The translations under genes were made by a program, and so were the position numbers. The notes beneath the pieces were generated by a model. It did no database searches. It was given only the letters and a program-made list of their open reading frames with translations, and was not told the DNA's origin. Of a stretch of DNA of 64,000 nucleotides, positions 14,480 through 26,569 are shown one piece after another. This DNA is from Alicyclobacillus fastidiosus (GTDB lineage Bacteria; Bacillota; Bacilli; Alicyclobacillales; Alicyclobacillaceae): positions 3,772,501 through 3,836,500 of the forward strand of contig NZ_CP104067.1 in NCBI RefSeq assembly GCF_026651875.1, written 5' to 3'. The first letter of the stretch is position 1; the number at the start of each line of letters is the position of its first letter.

Positions 14480-14554
14480 TGGCTGGGGAAGAAGGATTCG
14501 AACCTTCGCATGACGGTACCAAAAACCGTTGCCTTACCGCTTGGCTATTCCCCA
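14480..14554 (-). tRNA. tRNA-Gln(TTG)
   Basis: Anticodon TTG in loop TTTTGGT, acceptor TGGGGAA, encoded CCA. Only 2 nt separate it from the neighbouring Arg tRNA. Confidence 0.94.
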
Positions 14555-14559
14555 TCAAG

Positions 14560-14633
14560 GGTGAGTGATGGGAATCGAACCCACGTATGCCGGAATCACA
14601 ATCCGGTGCGTTAACCCCTTCGCCACACTCACC
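14560..14633 (-). tRNA. tRNA-His(GTG), no encoded CCA
   Basis: Anticodon GTG in loop TTGTGAT. The extra 5' G(-1) opposite discriminator C73 is visible. The 3' end reads CACTCAC-C-CTT, so CCA must be added after transcription. It is the only tRNA in the cluster without an encoded CCA. Confidence 0.93.
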
Positions 14634-14722
14634 ACACAATACACTGCCGAGCACGGTGCAATTGCCTCGCACCGGTTCGCAGTTGAGCACGCCCTGACAC
14701 AAATGGCATCAGTTCGCGCACT

Positions 14723-14805
14723 TGGTGGAGGGGAAGGATTCGAACCTTCGAAGCTTCCGCAACGGATTTACAGTCCGCCCCATTTGGCCACTTTGGTACC
14801 CCTCC
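14723..14805 (-). tRNA. tRNA-Tyr(GTA)
   Basis: Class II tRNA with anticodon GTA in loop CTGTAAA, acceptor GGAGGGG, encoded CCA. Confidence 0.95.
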
Positions 14806-14808
14806 GCA

Positions 14809-14883
14809 TGGAGCCACCTGTCGGATTTGAACCGACGACCTGCTCATTACGAGTGAGCCGCTCTACCCCTGAGCCAAGGTGGC
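14809..14883 (-). tRNA. tRNA-Thr(CGT)
   Basis: Anticodon CGT in loop CTCGTAA, acceptor GCCACCT, encoded CCA. Confidence 0.95.
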
Positions 14884-14888
14884 AAACG

Positions 14889-14965
14889 TGGTAGCGGCGA
14901 GTGGATTCGAACCACCGACGCCACGGGTATGAACCGTGTGCTCTAACCAACTGAGCTACGCCGCC
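14889..14965 (-). tRNA. tRNA-Met(CAT), probably elongator
   Basis: Anticodon CAT in loop TTCATAC, 5' end GGCGGCGTAGCTCAGTTGG. It lacks the features of initiator tRNA (no three G-C pairs flanking the anticodon loop), so it is elongator Met. A tRNA-Ile with lysidine-modified CAT is less likely but not excluded. Confidence 0.88.
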
Positions 14966-14969
14966 AAAA

Positions 14970-15062
14970 TGGCGGAGAGAAAGGGATTCGAACCCTTGAG
15001 ACGGGTTTAGCCGCCTACACGATTTCCAATCGTGCTCCTTCGACCAACTCGGACACCTCTCC
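14970..15062 (-). tRNA. tRNA-Ser(GGA)
   Basis: Class II tRNA of 93 nt, anticodon GGA in loop TTGGAAA, encoded CCA. Confidence 0.95.
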
Positions 15063-15068
15063 GCGTGA

Positions 15069-15143
15069 TGGTGCGGCTAATAGGAGTCGAACCTATGACC
15101 CCCACCATGTCAAGGTGGTGCTCTCCCTCTGAGCTATAGCCGC
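15069..15143 (-). tRNA. tRNA-Val(GAC)
   Basis: Anticodon GAC in loop TTGACAT, acceptor GCGGCTA, encoded CCA. Confidence 0.95.
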
Positions 15144-15186
15144 CCGGGGTCGCTGGTCGATGCGAACATGATCAGCTGTCCCGATA

Positions 15187-15261
15187 TGGAGCGGAAGACG
15201 GGATTCGAACCCGCGACCCTCGCCTTGGCAAGGCGATGCTCTACCCCTGAGCCACTTCCGC
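15187..15261 (-). tRNA. tRNA-Gly(GCC)
   Basis: Anticodon GCC in loop TTGCCAA, acceptor GCGGAAG, encoded CCA. Confidence 0.95.
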
Positions 15262-15264
15262 ATG

Positions 15265-15340
15265 TGGTGGGCGCTGACGGGATCGAACCGCCGACCCTCT
15301 GCTTGTAAGGCAGATGCTCTCCCAGCTGAGCTAAGCGCCC
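15265..15340 (-). tRNA. tRNA-Val(TAC)
   Basis: Anticodon TAC in loop CTTACAA, acceptor GGGCGCT, encoded CCA. The T-loop reads GGTTCGATCCC. Confidence 0.95.
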
Positions 15341-15345
15341 ACAAA

Positions 15346-15420
15346 TGGTGACCCCAGCGGGATTCGAACCCGCGTTACCGCCGTGAAAGGGCGGTGTCTT
15401 AACCGCTTGACCATGGGGCC
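15346..15420 (-). tRNA. tRNA-Glu(TTC)
   Basis: Anticodon TTC in loop CTTTCAC, 5' end GGCCCCATGGTCAAGCGG, encoded CCA. Confidence 0.95.
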
Positions 15421-15426
15421 ATGACG

Positions 15427-15502
15427 TGGAGCTCCCAACCAGGCTTGAACTGGTGACCTCATCCTTACCATGGATGCGCTCTGCCAACTGAGCTATGGGA
15501 GC
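15427..15502 (-). tRNA. tRNA-Thr(GGT)
   Basis: Anticodon GGT in loop ATGGTAA, acceptor GCTCCCA, encoded CCA. Confidence 0.95.
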
Positions 15503-15508
15503 AAAGCT

Positions 15509-15583
15509 TGGCTCCCCGAGTAGGATTCGAACCTACGACCCTCCGATTAACAGTCGGATGCTCTACCGCTGAGCTATCGAGGA
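15509..15583 (-). tRNA. tRNA-Asn(GTT)
   Basis: Anticodon GTT in loop CTGTTAA, acceptor TCCTCGA, encoded CCA. Confidence 0.95.
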
Positions 15584-15586
15584 ATG

Positions 15587-15662
15587 TGGTGGAGGTAGAC
15601 GGATTCGAACCGACGACCCCCTGCTTGCAAGGCAGGTGCTCTCCCAGCTGAGCTATACCCCC
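15587..15662 (-). tRNA. tRNA-Ala(TGC), copy 2
   Basis: Anticodon TGC. Identical to the copy at 14209-14284, so a duplication inside the cluster. Confidence 0.95.
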
Positions 15663-15746
15663 ACAAAACCTTTCGCGAGGTGCCTGTCCAATAAAGGATG
15701 CTACACACTCGACGCAGTGAACCCGGTACATCTATAGATTCACCAA

Positions 15747-15820
15747 TGGAGCGGGTGATGGGAATCGAACCCACGCTATCAGCTTGGAAGGCTGAAGTTC
15801 TACCATTGAACTACACCCGC
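15747..15820 (-). tRNA. tRNA-Gly(TCC)
   Basis: Anticodon TCC in loop CTTCCAA, acceptor GCGGGTG, encoded CCA. Confidence 0.95.
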
Positions 15821-15826
15821 ATGTTC

Positions 15827-15903
15827 TGGCGTGTCCGGAGGGATTCGAACCCGCGACCCACAGCTTAGAAGGCTGTTGCTCTATCCAGCTGAGCTACGGA
15901 CAC
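15827..15903 (-). tRNA. tRNA-Arg(TCT)
   Basis: Anticodon TCT in loop CTTCTAA, acceptor GTGTCCG, encoded CCA. Confidence 0.95.
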
Positions 15904-15932
15904 AAAACTTGTGATGAATGGCAAAACCAACT

Positions 15933-16017
15933 TGGTGTCGAAGGCGGGACTTGAACCCGCACGGGTTTCCCCACACGCCCCTCAAACGTGCGCGTCTGCC
16001 GATTCCGCCACTTCGAC
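15933..16017 (-). tRNA. tRNA-Leu(GAG)
   Basis: Class II tRNA, anticodon GAG in loop TTGAGGG, acceptor GTCGAAG, encoded CCA. First gene of the cluster. Confidence 0.95.
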
Positions 16018-16082
16018 ATGAATCTTACGTTCCACTCGTCCCGACCGCTCGTCGTTTCATGCGATATAGGAGAGCGAGATGA

Positions 16083-16112
16083 ATAGTAACACGACTTCAC
16101 CACTATGGTCAA
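16083..16112 (-). promoter_or_regulatory. Promoter of the tRNA cluster
   Basis: -35 TTGACC (16107-16112), 18-bp spacer, -10 TACTAT (16083-16088) on the minus strand, about 65 nt upstream of tRNA-Leu(GAG). With the terminator at 13582-13613 this defines a single 24-tRNA transcript. Confidence 0.7.
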
Positions 16113-16849
16113 CTGGAATTTTTATCAGTGACCAAATTTCTCGTTTTACATGGTCGAGAAACGCGGCACATTGGACAATTGTACTGATCTCGCGGTGTTT
16201 TGTACAGGGGGGCGGAATCGCCATTTTTATGGGTAACTAGACCACAACAAGCCGGGAGAAGCGGATATACCAGCGTAGCGCACCCGTTGCGGTGAACTCG
16301 CTGCACTGACAGACAACGAACGTATGGCACCTAGGCAAACAGGGCGTTTTCACGCAAAAACTGATTAGACCGCTCTATCATCTACGAAAAAGCGCGGTTC
16401 TCATACAGCATATAACTGTCCACGCGGGAAAAGACGGGGTGAGAATATACCGCATCACCCATTCTCACTCCCCATTCATCTAACTCATCCTACTCGATGT
16501 TGGACTACAGTCAAACGTACCCAGCGACAGACGGTGCGACGTTGTACGCGGATCGAGCAAATCCCTATCGCTGCCGGTTTCTCTTCTTCAGGAGCACAAA
16601 CTCCACCCTAGAAAACAAAGTGTTCCTCTTCCACTCCCCGGAGTCGGCTCGTTTTCACCAACCAACGTCCCTCGCCAAAGCCAATCCTCTTTTCTCGATA
16701 ATTTCTGTCACGCAATGTTCATTTTTAAGTCGTCATAAAGGCTTCATTAGTTACAGTCAGCGGTGAATATAAGTTTATCGAATTCGGAGTGGTCCCTCTC
16801 CACAAACAAGGCGATACCTGCTATTTTACATCCCGTATCCATTCCATCC
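16113..16849. other. Gene-poor intergenic stretch
   Basis: About 740 nt between the tRNA promoter and the structured element at 16850. Small open frames exist on both strands, but none has a convincing ribosome site or a recognisable product. I see nothing else in it. Confidence 0.6.
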
Positions 16850-17190
16850 CCTCATGGCGTCTTTACGTCGCTCGAACGCCCTTGTTGAGGGCCAGACCAG
16901 CGCATACGCGTTAAATCTCTCAGGGTCGGTCCCAACGCTAGGTTGCAGGGCCGCACGGCCGACTGTGGGGCAGTTTCTACACTCATACGCGACGATTCCC
17001 ACAGCCCCGGTAACTTGCTAGAGAGCCATACCAGTTGGTGTACGTATTGGCTCAAATCCAGGCTAAGGCCAATGAGGGTGGTTTCTATGTTCGACCAAAG
17101 GACAAGAATCGCCTGTACAAGACGTGTGTGGATGATCCCGTCGACGTAAGGCTATGTGCTAGTGCCTTCCACCAACCCGCCCTTACGTCC
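16850..17190 (-). ncRNA. Candidate structured RNA or insertion-sequence remnant
   Basis: Sequence rich in inverted repeats. Perfect 9-bp arms GACGTAAGG (17143-17151) and CCTTACGTC (17181-17189) lie at one end. Inside are stems CTGTGGG/CCCACAG, a compact GGCCGTGCGGCC hairpin, an enclosing CTCTC/GAGAG pair, and a GGCGT/ACGCC hairpin near 16854-16880. Minus-strand frames read through parts of it but look like translation of a structured RNA rather than a protein. It could be the right end of an IS200/IS605-type element (tnpB 3' end with its omega RNA) or another structured ncRNA. This is inference; no transposase gene remains here. Confidence 0.3.
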
Positions 17191-17233
17191 AGTCTATCTC
17201 CGCCGCAGCATCGCCCCAATCCCCGACCAACAC

Positions 17234-17274
17234 AAAAAGACCCCGAGGTCCGCATTTCTGCTTCCCTCAGGGTC
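17234..17274 (-). terminator. rrn3 terminator
   Basis: Same stem as the rrn2 terminator (GACCCTGAGG with CCTCGGGGTC, then TTTTTG). Here it lies only about 50 nt after the 23S 3' end, where rrn2 has a spacer and the 5S gene. Confidence 0.85.
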
Positions 17275-17324
17275 CCTTATCTCGCGCCTGAATCATGGAA
17301 CAACCTCTTCTTCTGTTCATCGGG

Positions 17325-20264
<2,940 letters not shown>

Positions 20265-20465
20265 GTTTTGACTTCCTAACCACAAACGTGATTATTCCAT
20301 CTATAAATCCGGTTTCGTTAACCTGTTACGCATTTACGGTTACCGGTTTTACTTATTCGAGGTTGTTCCATATTCAGTTGCCAAGGTACCTTGAGTTTAC
20401 CTAGCCACAAGGGCTTTGGCTCCCTCAAAACTAAACACCCACGTCCTAAAAGCCTTGTTTCTCCG
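20265..20465 (-). other. rrn3 16S-23S spacer without tRNA
   Basis: Spacer of about 200 nt, largely identical to that of rrn2. The small hairpin segment near 20398-20418 is replaced by a different sequence with its own short stem. No tRNA is encoded. Confidence 0.85.
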
Positions 20466-22003
<1,538 letters not shown>

Positions 22004-22121
22004 GTTACTGGCGTTACTTCTAATGTCTCGACGACGACTGTCGTCTCGACCGAAACTTTTAGGCGTGTGTGTTTAGTTTTCAAGGAACCAAATCAATCAG
22101 TGCCGCCGAAGCAGCTCAGAC

Positions 22122-22151
22122 AATATACCACGAATGCACCGTCGTTGTCAC
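22122..22151 (-). promoter_or_regulatory. rrn3 promoter P2
   Basis: -35 GTGACA (22146-22151), 18-bp spacer, -10 TATATT (22122-22127). Confidence 0.72.
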
Positions 22152-22267
22152 TGGAACTTTCTTCATCGATTCATATGAACCGATAGTTGAACAAGTTGGG
22201 CCAAAGCCCAAATCCAAAGTGACGCGAGACATTTGGGTATCACAGCGTCACCGAAGCGACAGCGACT

Positions 22268-22297
22268 AATATATCACGACTACGTGTAGTATGTCAA
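22268..22297 (-). promoter_or_regulatory. rrn3 promoter P1
   Basis: Consensus -35 TTGACA (22292-22297), 18-bp spacer, -10 TATATT (22268-22273). It has the best -35 of the three operons. Upstream sequence differs from rrn1 and rrn2. Confidence 0.78.
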
Positions 22298-22376
22298 GCA
22301 GACAGGGGAGTGCGATAGCGGATATGCGCACCTCATCATTGGGTCGGCGTCACAGCGCGTCACAGCGCGTCACAGT

Positions 22377-22421
22377 ACATGTTCGGACACAACATGTTCG
22401 GACACAACATGTTCGGACACA
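22377..22421. repeat. Three tandem 15-bp repeats
   Basis: Three exact copies of ACATGTTCGGACACA (22377-22391, 22392-22406, 22407-22421). Just before them GCGTCACA is itself repeated (22348-22374). Each unit contains the imperfect palindrome TGTTCGGACA. They lie about 80 nt upstream of the rrn3 P1 -35, between it and trmD. They could be protein-binding sites or a slippage-prone tract. No coding role is supported. Confidence 0.75.
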
Positions 22422-22563
22422 AGCAAGCGCATTCGCGGGACGCAACTCGTACGTGCCCACGGTGGAAACAGGGCGAATCTAAGCGCCGACCTACGAGAGG
22501 AAGGTATACACCTCGTGGAGAAGCTACTTGAACGCTGCACAGCTAGACGCCATACGATACATT

Positions 22564-22629
22564 GGCTACAGCAGGCGCTCCTTCCCCGGGATACAGCCAT
22601 CAATCTGTGCGCCTGCTGTAGCCCCCTTT
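22564..22629. terminator. 15-bp inverted repeat downstream of trmD
   Basis: Arms GGCTACAGCAGGCGC (22564-22578) and GCGCCTGCTGTAGCC (22609-22623) are perfectly complementary around a 30-nt loop that can form a small inner stem. A T-run follows on the plus strand (CCCTTTTT), not on the minus strand where trmD ends. It may still stop trmD transcription as a strong hairpin. Its polarity suggests a plus-strand terminator. Confidence 0.5.
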
Positions 22630-22675
22630 TTACAACTGTGACGACGAGCTCAACAGGCGCGCGACATCCAGAATG

Positions 22676-23449
22676 TCACGGGATATCGATGTCACTGAAG
22701 TCTCCCCGCTCGAACTTGGCCAACCACGCTCGCTCTTCATCGTCGAGCATCGCCGTTGACAGGAGATCCGGCCGTTCACGCCAAGTGCGGTACAGCGCGT
22801 GACGCAGTCGCCACTTTGCGATCAGTTGATGGTTGCCCGAGAGGAGTGTCGGCGGCACGTCCATGCCCCGGAAAGAAGCCGGACGCGTATACTGGGGGTA
22901 CTCGAGCAGCCCGCTGGCGTGCGACTCATCCTCTAACGAAACTGCGTTGCCAAGCACGCCAGGCAACAGGCGGACAACCGTGTCAGTCACCGCCATCGCC
23001 GCAATTTCACCGCCCGTCATCACGAAGTCCCCGAGCGAGAGCTCCTCGGTGACGAGCTGTTGACGAACGCGGTCATCAAACCCTTCGTAATGCCCGCACA
23101 AAAATGTGAGCCGCTCACACTCGGCGTACTCGCGTGCGATTTCCTGATTGAAGCGCCGCCCCTGGGGCGAGAGCATGATCACGCGGCCTGCCGGGGGCTC
23201 CACCGTTCCATGGCGTCGATTGATGTCGTCCATGGCTAAAAAGAGCGGTTCCGGCTTCAGTAACATCCCTGCACCGCCGCCAAACGTCGTATCGTCGACC
23301 GTATGGTGCTTGTCTTTGGCAAATTGCCGAAAGTCGACATATTCAATATTTGCGACATCGCTCTCGAAAGCGCGCTTCATCATACTCTCACCAAACACGC
23401 CGGAAAACATTTGCGGGAACAGTGTGAGCACAAATATGTTCAATGCCAT
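22676..23449 (-). CDS. trmD: tRNA (guanine-N1)-methyltransferase
   Basis: SPOUT-class enzyme that makes m1G37 next to the anticodon using S-adenosylmethionine and so prevents +1 frameshifting. At 257 residues it is the usual length. The N-terminal VLTLFPQMF, the GGGAGMLLKPEP segment and the trefoil-knot region with LCGHYEGFDDRV and SLGDFVMTGGEIAAMAV are all visible. It is the last gene of the rpsP-type operon, 17 nt after rimM. In most Bacilli rplS follows; here rRNA operon rrn3 begins instead. Confidence 0.97.
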   Translation of the reverse strand: MALNIFVLTLFPQMFSGVFGESMMKRAFESDVANIEYVDFRQFAKDKHHTVDDTTFGGGAGMLLKPEPLFLAMDDINRRHGTVEPPAGRVIMLSPQGRRFNQEIAREYAECERLTFLCGHYEGFDDRVRQQLVTEELSLGDFVMTGGEIAAMAVTDTVVRLLPGVLGNAVSLEDESHASGLLEYPQYTRPASFRGMDVPPTLLSGNHQLIAKWRLRHALYRTWRERPDLLSTAMLDDEERAWLAKFERGDFSDIDIP

Positions 23450-23466
23450 GTCAAGTCGGCCCTTCC

Positions 23467-24000
23467 TTAATCTTCGTCGTCGCCGAGGAGCCCCGGTAAG
23501 AGGTGGACGGTCATGCGATTGGCGGCGAGATCGACCTTTTGAATACAGTCTGGAATCGCCGGCAACAAGACGTCGTCCTTGGCGAGCGGCCCACGGACCA
23601 CATACACGTCATTCGCGCCCGGAGTAAGGACCTCCTTCAATTCGCCGACGAACGTCCCCTCGTCTGTATATACCTGAAGCCCAATCAGTTGGTGAATGTA
23701 ATATGTGCCTTCGGGCAGTGGCTCGAGGTCCGATTCCTCCACACAAAGTTCCATGCCGCGCCACCGTTCGACGTCGTGAATGGATTGCAGGTCCTCGAAG
23801 CCGACGATCCACATATTCTGTTGCCTGCGACCGGAGCGAACCTCCACCTGTGCGATCGGCGATCCGCCCTCGGGCCGCACGTACAGCTTAGACCCGGGGC
23901 TGAATCGCTTCTTCGCAAAGTCGGTGCGCGGGTACACCTTCATCTCGCCGCGAAGTCCATGTGGTTTGGTCATTACACCAACGGTGTAGTACGAAGTCAT
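23467..24000 (-). CDS. rimM: 16S rRNA processing protein RimM
   Basis: 177-residue small-subunit maturation factor that helps assemble the 30S head and binds S19. The N-terminal RimM domain begins YTVGVMTKPHGLRGEMKV (family GxIxxxHGxxGE signature). The C-terminal PRC-barrel contains YIHQLIGLQVYTDEG and the late LLPAIPDCI segment. It sits between ylqD and trmD, as in Bacillus subtilis. Co-location with trmD and rpsP fits its role in ribosome maturation. Confidence 0.96.
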   Translation of the reverse strand: MTSYYTVGVMTKPHGLRGEMKVYPRTDFAKKRFSPGSKLYVRPEGGSPIAQVEVRSGRRQQNMWIVGFEDLQSIHDVERWRGMELCVEESDLEPLPEGTYYIHQLIGLQVYTDEGTFVGELKEVLTPGANDVYVVRGPLAKDDVLLPAIPDCIQKVDLAANRMTVHLLPGLLGDDED

Positions 24001-24074
24001 CCTTCACCTCTCCATTTCCACAAAAAAAGGTCCAACACCATGTGCTGAACCCTTGGGAGTGTCATTCGACTGCG

Positions 24075-24497
24075 TCAACCCTCGATTTTCTGGCCGTTCT
24101 GACGAATTTCTTGGATGATGCCGTCCCGAACGATGATTTCCGCCCCAAGCAGAACCTTTGTCCAGTCGTCTCCCGGTTTCACGGAAACCACGGTTTCAAC
24201 CGTCATATTTTGAATCTCGGTACCGAGTTCCATCTGTTGAATTTGTTGCATCTGTTGGAACAATTCCTCACGGCGATGCTCGCGGGTATTCTTCTCGTTC
24301 TCGATTTGTTGGCGAACCTGCTGGGCCAATTCCCCGCCTTGCGCCATCGCCTGGGCAAGCGCTTCCTTGCCCTGCGTCTCAATCTGCTCGAGCTCGTTCA
24401 TGACCTGCTCGATTTGACGCCGTTGTTCTTGAATGATCTGTTGCTTGGTCGCTTCGGTCAAGACCAATTTGACTGCGACGGGTTGACGAATTTCCAA
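24075..24497 (-). CDS. ylqD: YlqD-family protein of unknown function
   Basis: About 140 residues, small and highly charged. The N-terminal strand EIRQPVAVKLVLTE is followed by a long coiled-coil-like helix rich in Gln and Glu (about residues 20-85) and then a beta-rich C-terminal part (SVKPGDDWTKVLLGAEII). The family is conserved between khpA and rimM in Firmicutes, without an assigned reaction. I prefer the TTG at 24497, which follows GGGGAG at normal spacing. The longer frame to 24548 would overlap khpA and has no ribosome site. A link to ribosome maturation is suggested only by its neighbours. Confidence 0.85.
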   Translation of the reverse strand: MEIRQPVAVKLVLTEATKQQIIQEQRRQIEQVMNELEQIETQGKEALAQAMAQGGELAQQVRQQIENEKNTREHRREELFQQMQQIQQMELGTEIQNMTVETVVSVKPGDDWTKVLLGAEIIVRDGIIQEIRQNGQKIEG

Positions 24498-24528
24498 CCG
24501 TATCTCCCCTTCTCCATGACGACAATCG

Positions 24529-24759
24529 TCAAGACTGAATGTCGACAAATACGCGTTTCTTTTGTCGGTACGCAGCCGCGCTCACCACGTTGCGGATAGC
24601 CTTGGCAATGCGGCCCTGTCGCCCGATGACTCGCCCCATGTCTTCGGCGTGGACTTTGACGCGATAGGTGATTGCGTCAAAGTCCTGCACTTCTACAACC
24701 TCGACCGCATCCGGGTGGTCCACCAAACAGGACACGAGGTACTGTACAAGTTCTTTCAC
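24529..24759 (-). CDS. khpA: KH-domain RNA-binding protein KhpA
   Basis: 76-residue single KH domain (YlqC). The RNA-binding GxxG loop is GRQG in MGRVIGRQGRIAKAIR. In Firmicutes KhpA dimerises or pairs with KhpB (Jag) and binds many transcripts, affecting cell elongation and division. The GTG start follows GGAG at about 9 nt. The position directly after rpsP and before ylqD is the conserved order. Confidence 0.95.
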   Translation of the reverse strand: MKELVQYLVSCLVDHPDAVEVVEVQDFDAITYRVKVHAEDMGRVIGRQGRIAKAIRNVVSAAAYRQKKRVFVDIQS

Positions 24760-24800
24760 GTCAGATCACTCCGAAGGGCGGCACACAGCCGCCCACAGGT

Positions 24801-25073
24801 TCACTTCTGAAGTTTTTGTTCGTGAAATTTCTTAAGAATTCCTTCCAGGTGGAACAAATAGCGGACTTTATCCGAAGGTTGTGCACCGGTTCCTAACCAA
24901 TACAGTGCGCGTTCCTCGTCAATTTTAATCTGCTCCGGCTGTGTGAGTGGATTGTACGTGCCAATTTCCTCAACAAAACGACCGTCGCGAGGAGAACGGG
25001 ATTCTGCTACAACCAAACGGTAGAACGGATTCTTCTTTGCACCCATACGCTTCAAACGAATTTTTACTGCCAC
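24801..25073 (-). CDS. rpsP: 30S ribosomal protein S16
   Basis: 90-residue primary-assembly ribosomal protein. It begins [19 protein letters not shown] and carries [18 protein letters not shown], the family signature. The GTG at 25073 follows GGAGGTGG by 5 nt; an upstream GTG at 25082 would overlap that ribosome site. It lies 24 nt after ffh, so the SRP and ribosome genes are co-transcribed. Confidence 0.97.
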   Translation of the reverse strand: MAVKIRLKRMGAKKNPFYRLVVAESRSPRDGRFVEEIGTYNPLTQPEQIKIDEERALYWLGTGAQPSDKVRYLFHLEGILKKFHEQKLQK

Positions 25074-25096
25074 GAAGACCACCTCCGAAACATTTG

Positions 25097-26569
25097 TTAT
25101 TTGCGCTTCTTTTTCGCGCGGTGATGTCGCTGTCGTGGCTCGTGCGACGTCCCCTTCGATGTCAACGATTCCTCTAGGTTGGCAAGCTGTGCCGCGTCTT
25201 TCAATCCTCCGAGCCCGCCGAGTCCACCCATGGACTTGAGAGCGCTCATCGCATTGCGACGCCCCATCTTCTTGCCCAAACCGGACATTCGTTTCATCAT
25301 TTGTTGCGTTTGCTCAAACTGGTTGAGCAATTGATTGACCTCTCTGACGGTCGTCCCACTGCCGTTGGCAATGCGACGACGACGACCGGCGTTCATCACG
25401 CTTGGATCCAGTCGTTCTGCAGCCGTCATCGAGGAGATGATGGCATCCATTCGAACGAAACGCTTGTCGTTCAAATCGACGTTCTCAATGCCCTTGAGCT
25501 TGTTCATTCCAGGGATCATCTTCATGACCTGATCTAGAGGTCCCAAGTTGCGAACTTGGCGGAACATCTCCTGGAAGTCATTCAAGGTGAATGTGGAGGA
25601 ACGCATGCGTTCTTCCATCTCTTTGGCCTTGTCGAGATCGAACCGTTCTTGGGCCCGCTCGATGAGGCTCAACACATCCCCCATGCCGAGAATTCGAGAC
25701 GCCAGCCGATCCGGATGGAACGGTTCCAAAGGCTCGATTTTCTCGCCGAGGCCCACATATTTGATCGGGCACCCGGTCACGGCACGGACTGTCAACGCGG
25801 CACCGCCTCGCGCGTCGCCATCCAACTTGGTCAAAATCACGCCGGTGACATCTAAACGCTGATGAAATGCCTCTGCCACGTGAACCGCGTCTTGCCCCGT
25901 CATCGAATCGACGACGAGCAGGACTTCATTGGGTTGTACAGCCGACTTGATGTGATCGAGCTCCGCCATCAAGTCCTCGTCGATGTGCAATCGCCCGGCG
26001 GTATCCACCAGCACGACGTCCGCACCCTGGCGCTCGGCTTCCTGCATACCCTGGCGAACGATCTCGACGGGAGACGTCTGCGTTCCCATGTCGAATACCG
26101 GGATATCGACTTGCCGACCGAGGACGTGCAATTGATCGATAGCAGCCGGACGATAGACGTCGGCCGCCACCAACAGCGGTCGATGCTGATGTTGGCGAAA
26201 CGATAGAGCGAGCTTCGCGATAGCCGTCGTCTTACCGGCACCTTGCAGACCCACAAGCATGATGACAGTAGGGGGCTTCGACGCCATCTGGATACGCGAT
26301 TGGGTACCGCCCATCAGTTCGGTGAGTTCCTCATAGACGATTCGAATCACCTGTTGACCCGGTGTGAGGCTCTTTTGGACGTCTTGTCCGACAGCCCTCT
26401 CCCGCACGCGCTCCACAAAGTCTCGCACGACCTTCACGTTCACGTCCGCCGCCAAGAGCGCCAAGCGCACTTCGCGCATCGCCTCCGCGACATCCGCCTC
26501 GGTCAACTTCCCTTTGCTGCGAAGACGGCCCATCGCCTTCTGAAGGCTACTCGACAATCCTTCAAGCAT
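25097..26569 (-). CDS. ffh: Signal recognition particle protein Ffh
   Basis: 490-residue GTPase that with 4.5S/6S RNA recognises signal peptides on ribosomes and docks at FtsY. The N domain is helical. The G domain has P-loop [14 protein letters not shown] and [10 protein letters not shown]. The C-terminal M domain is Met-rich ([15 protein letters not shown]) with glycine repeats and a basic tail. It starts at ATG 26569, overlapping the end of ylxM by a few bases. Its partner ftsY is just upstream. Confidence 0.98.
   Translation of the reverse strand: MLEGLSSSLQKAMGRLRSKGKLTEADVAEAMREVRLALLAADVNVKVVRDFVERVRERAVGQDVQKSLTPGQQVIRIVYEELTELMGGTQSRIQMASKPPTVIMLVGLQGAGKTTAIAKLALSFRQHQHRPLLVAADVYRPAAIDQLHVLGRQVDIPVFDMGTQTSPVEIVRQGMQEAERQGADVVLVDTAGRLHIDEDLMAELDHIKSAVQPNEVLLVVDSMTGQDAVHVAEAFHQRLDVTGVILTKLDGDARGGAALTVRAVTGCPIKYVGLGEKIEPLEPFHPDRLASRILGMGDVLSLIERAQERFDLDKAKEMEERMRSSTFTLNDFQEMFRQVRNLGPLDQVMKMIPGMNKLKGIENVDLNDKRFVRMDAIISSMTAAERLDPSVMNAGRRRRIANGSGTTVREVNQLLNQFEQTQQMMKRMSGLGKKMGRRNAMSALKSMGGLGGLGGLKDAAQLANLEESLTSKGTSHEPRQRHHRAKKKRK

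Noticed and set aside
13435..16112. Open frames rich in LAQLAEH- or SSVGRA-like segments through the tRNA cluster
   Set aside because: They are read-through of tRNA genes. The tRNA cloverleafs explain the sequence fully.
16109..16330. 73-codon minus-strand frame with Cys pairs (NCPMC, CCGL) next to the tRNA promoter
   Set aside because: It has a GTG start without a ribosome site, its stop overlaps the tRNA promoter -35, and no family is recognised. The cysteines alone are not enough.
16497..16766. 89-codon plus-strand frame in the gene-poor region
   Set aside because: It starts without a convincing ribosome site and has no recognisable domain or helix pattern.
22377..22421. CRISPR array
   Set aside because: The repeats are 15 bp, directly adjacent, without spacers, and no cas genes are present.
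22291..22482. Frame giving a VRTQH repeat from the 15-bp tandem repeats
   Set aside because: A repeat unit divisible by three always gives a periodic frame. No start context, and it lies in the rrn3 upstream region.
22515..22802. GTG frame with an AGGAAGG site running over the inverted repeat into trmD antisense
   Set aside because: The frame crosses the 15-bp hairpin and continues antisense to trmD. The ribosome site is probably chance.
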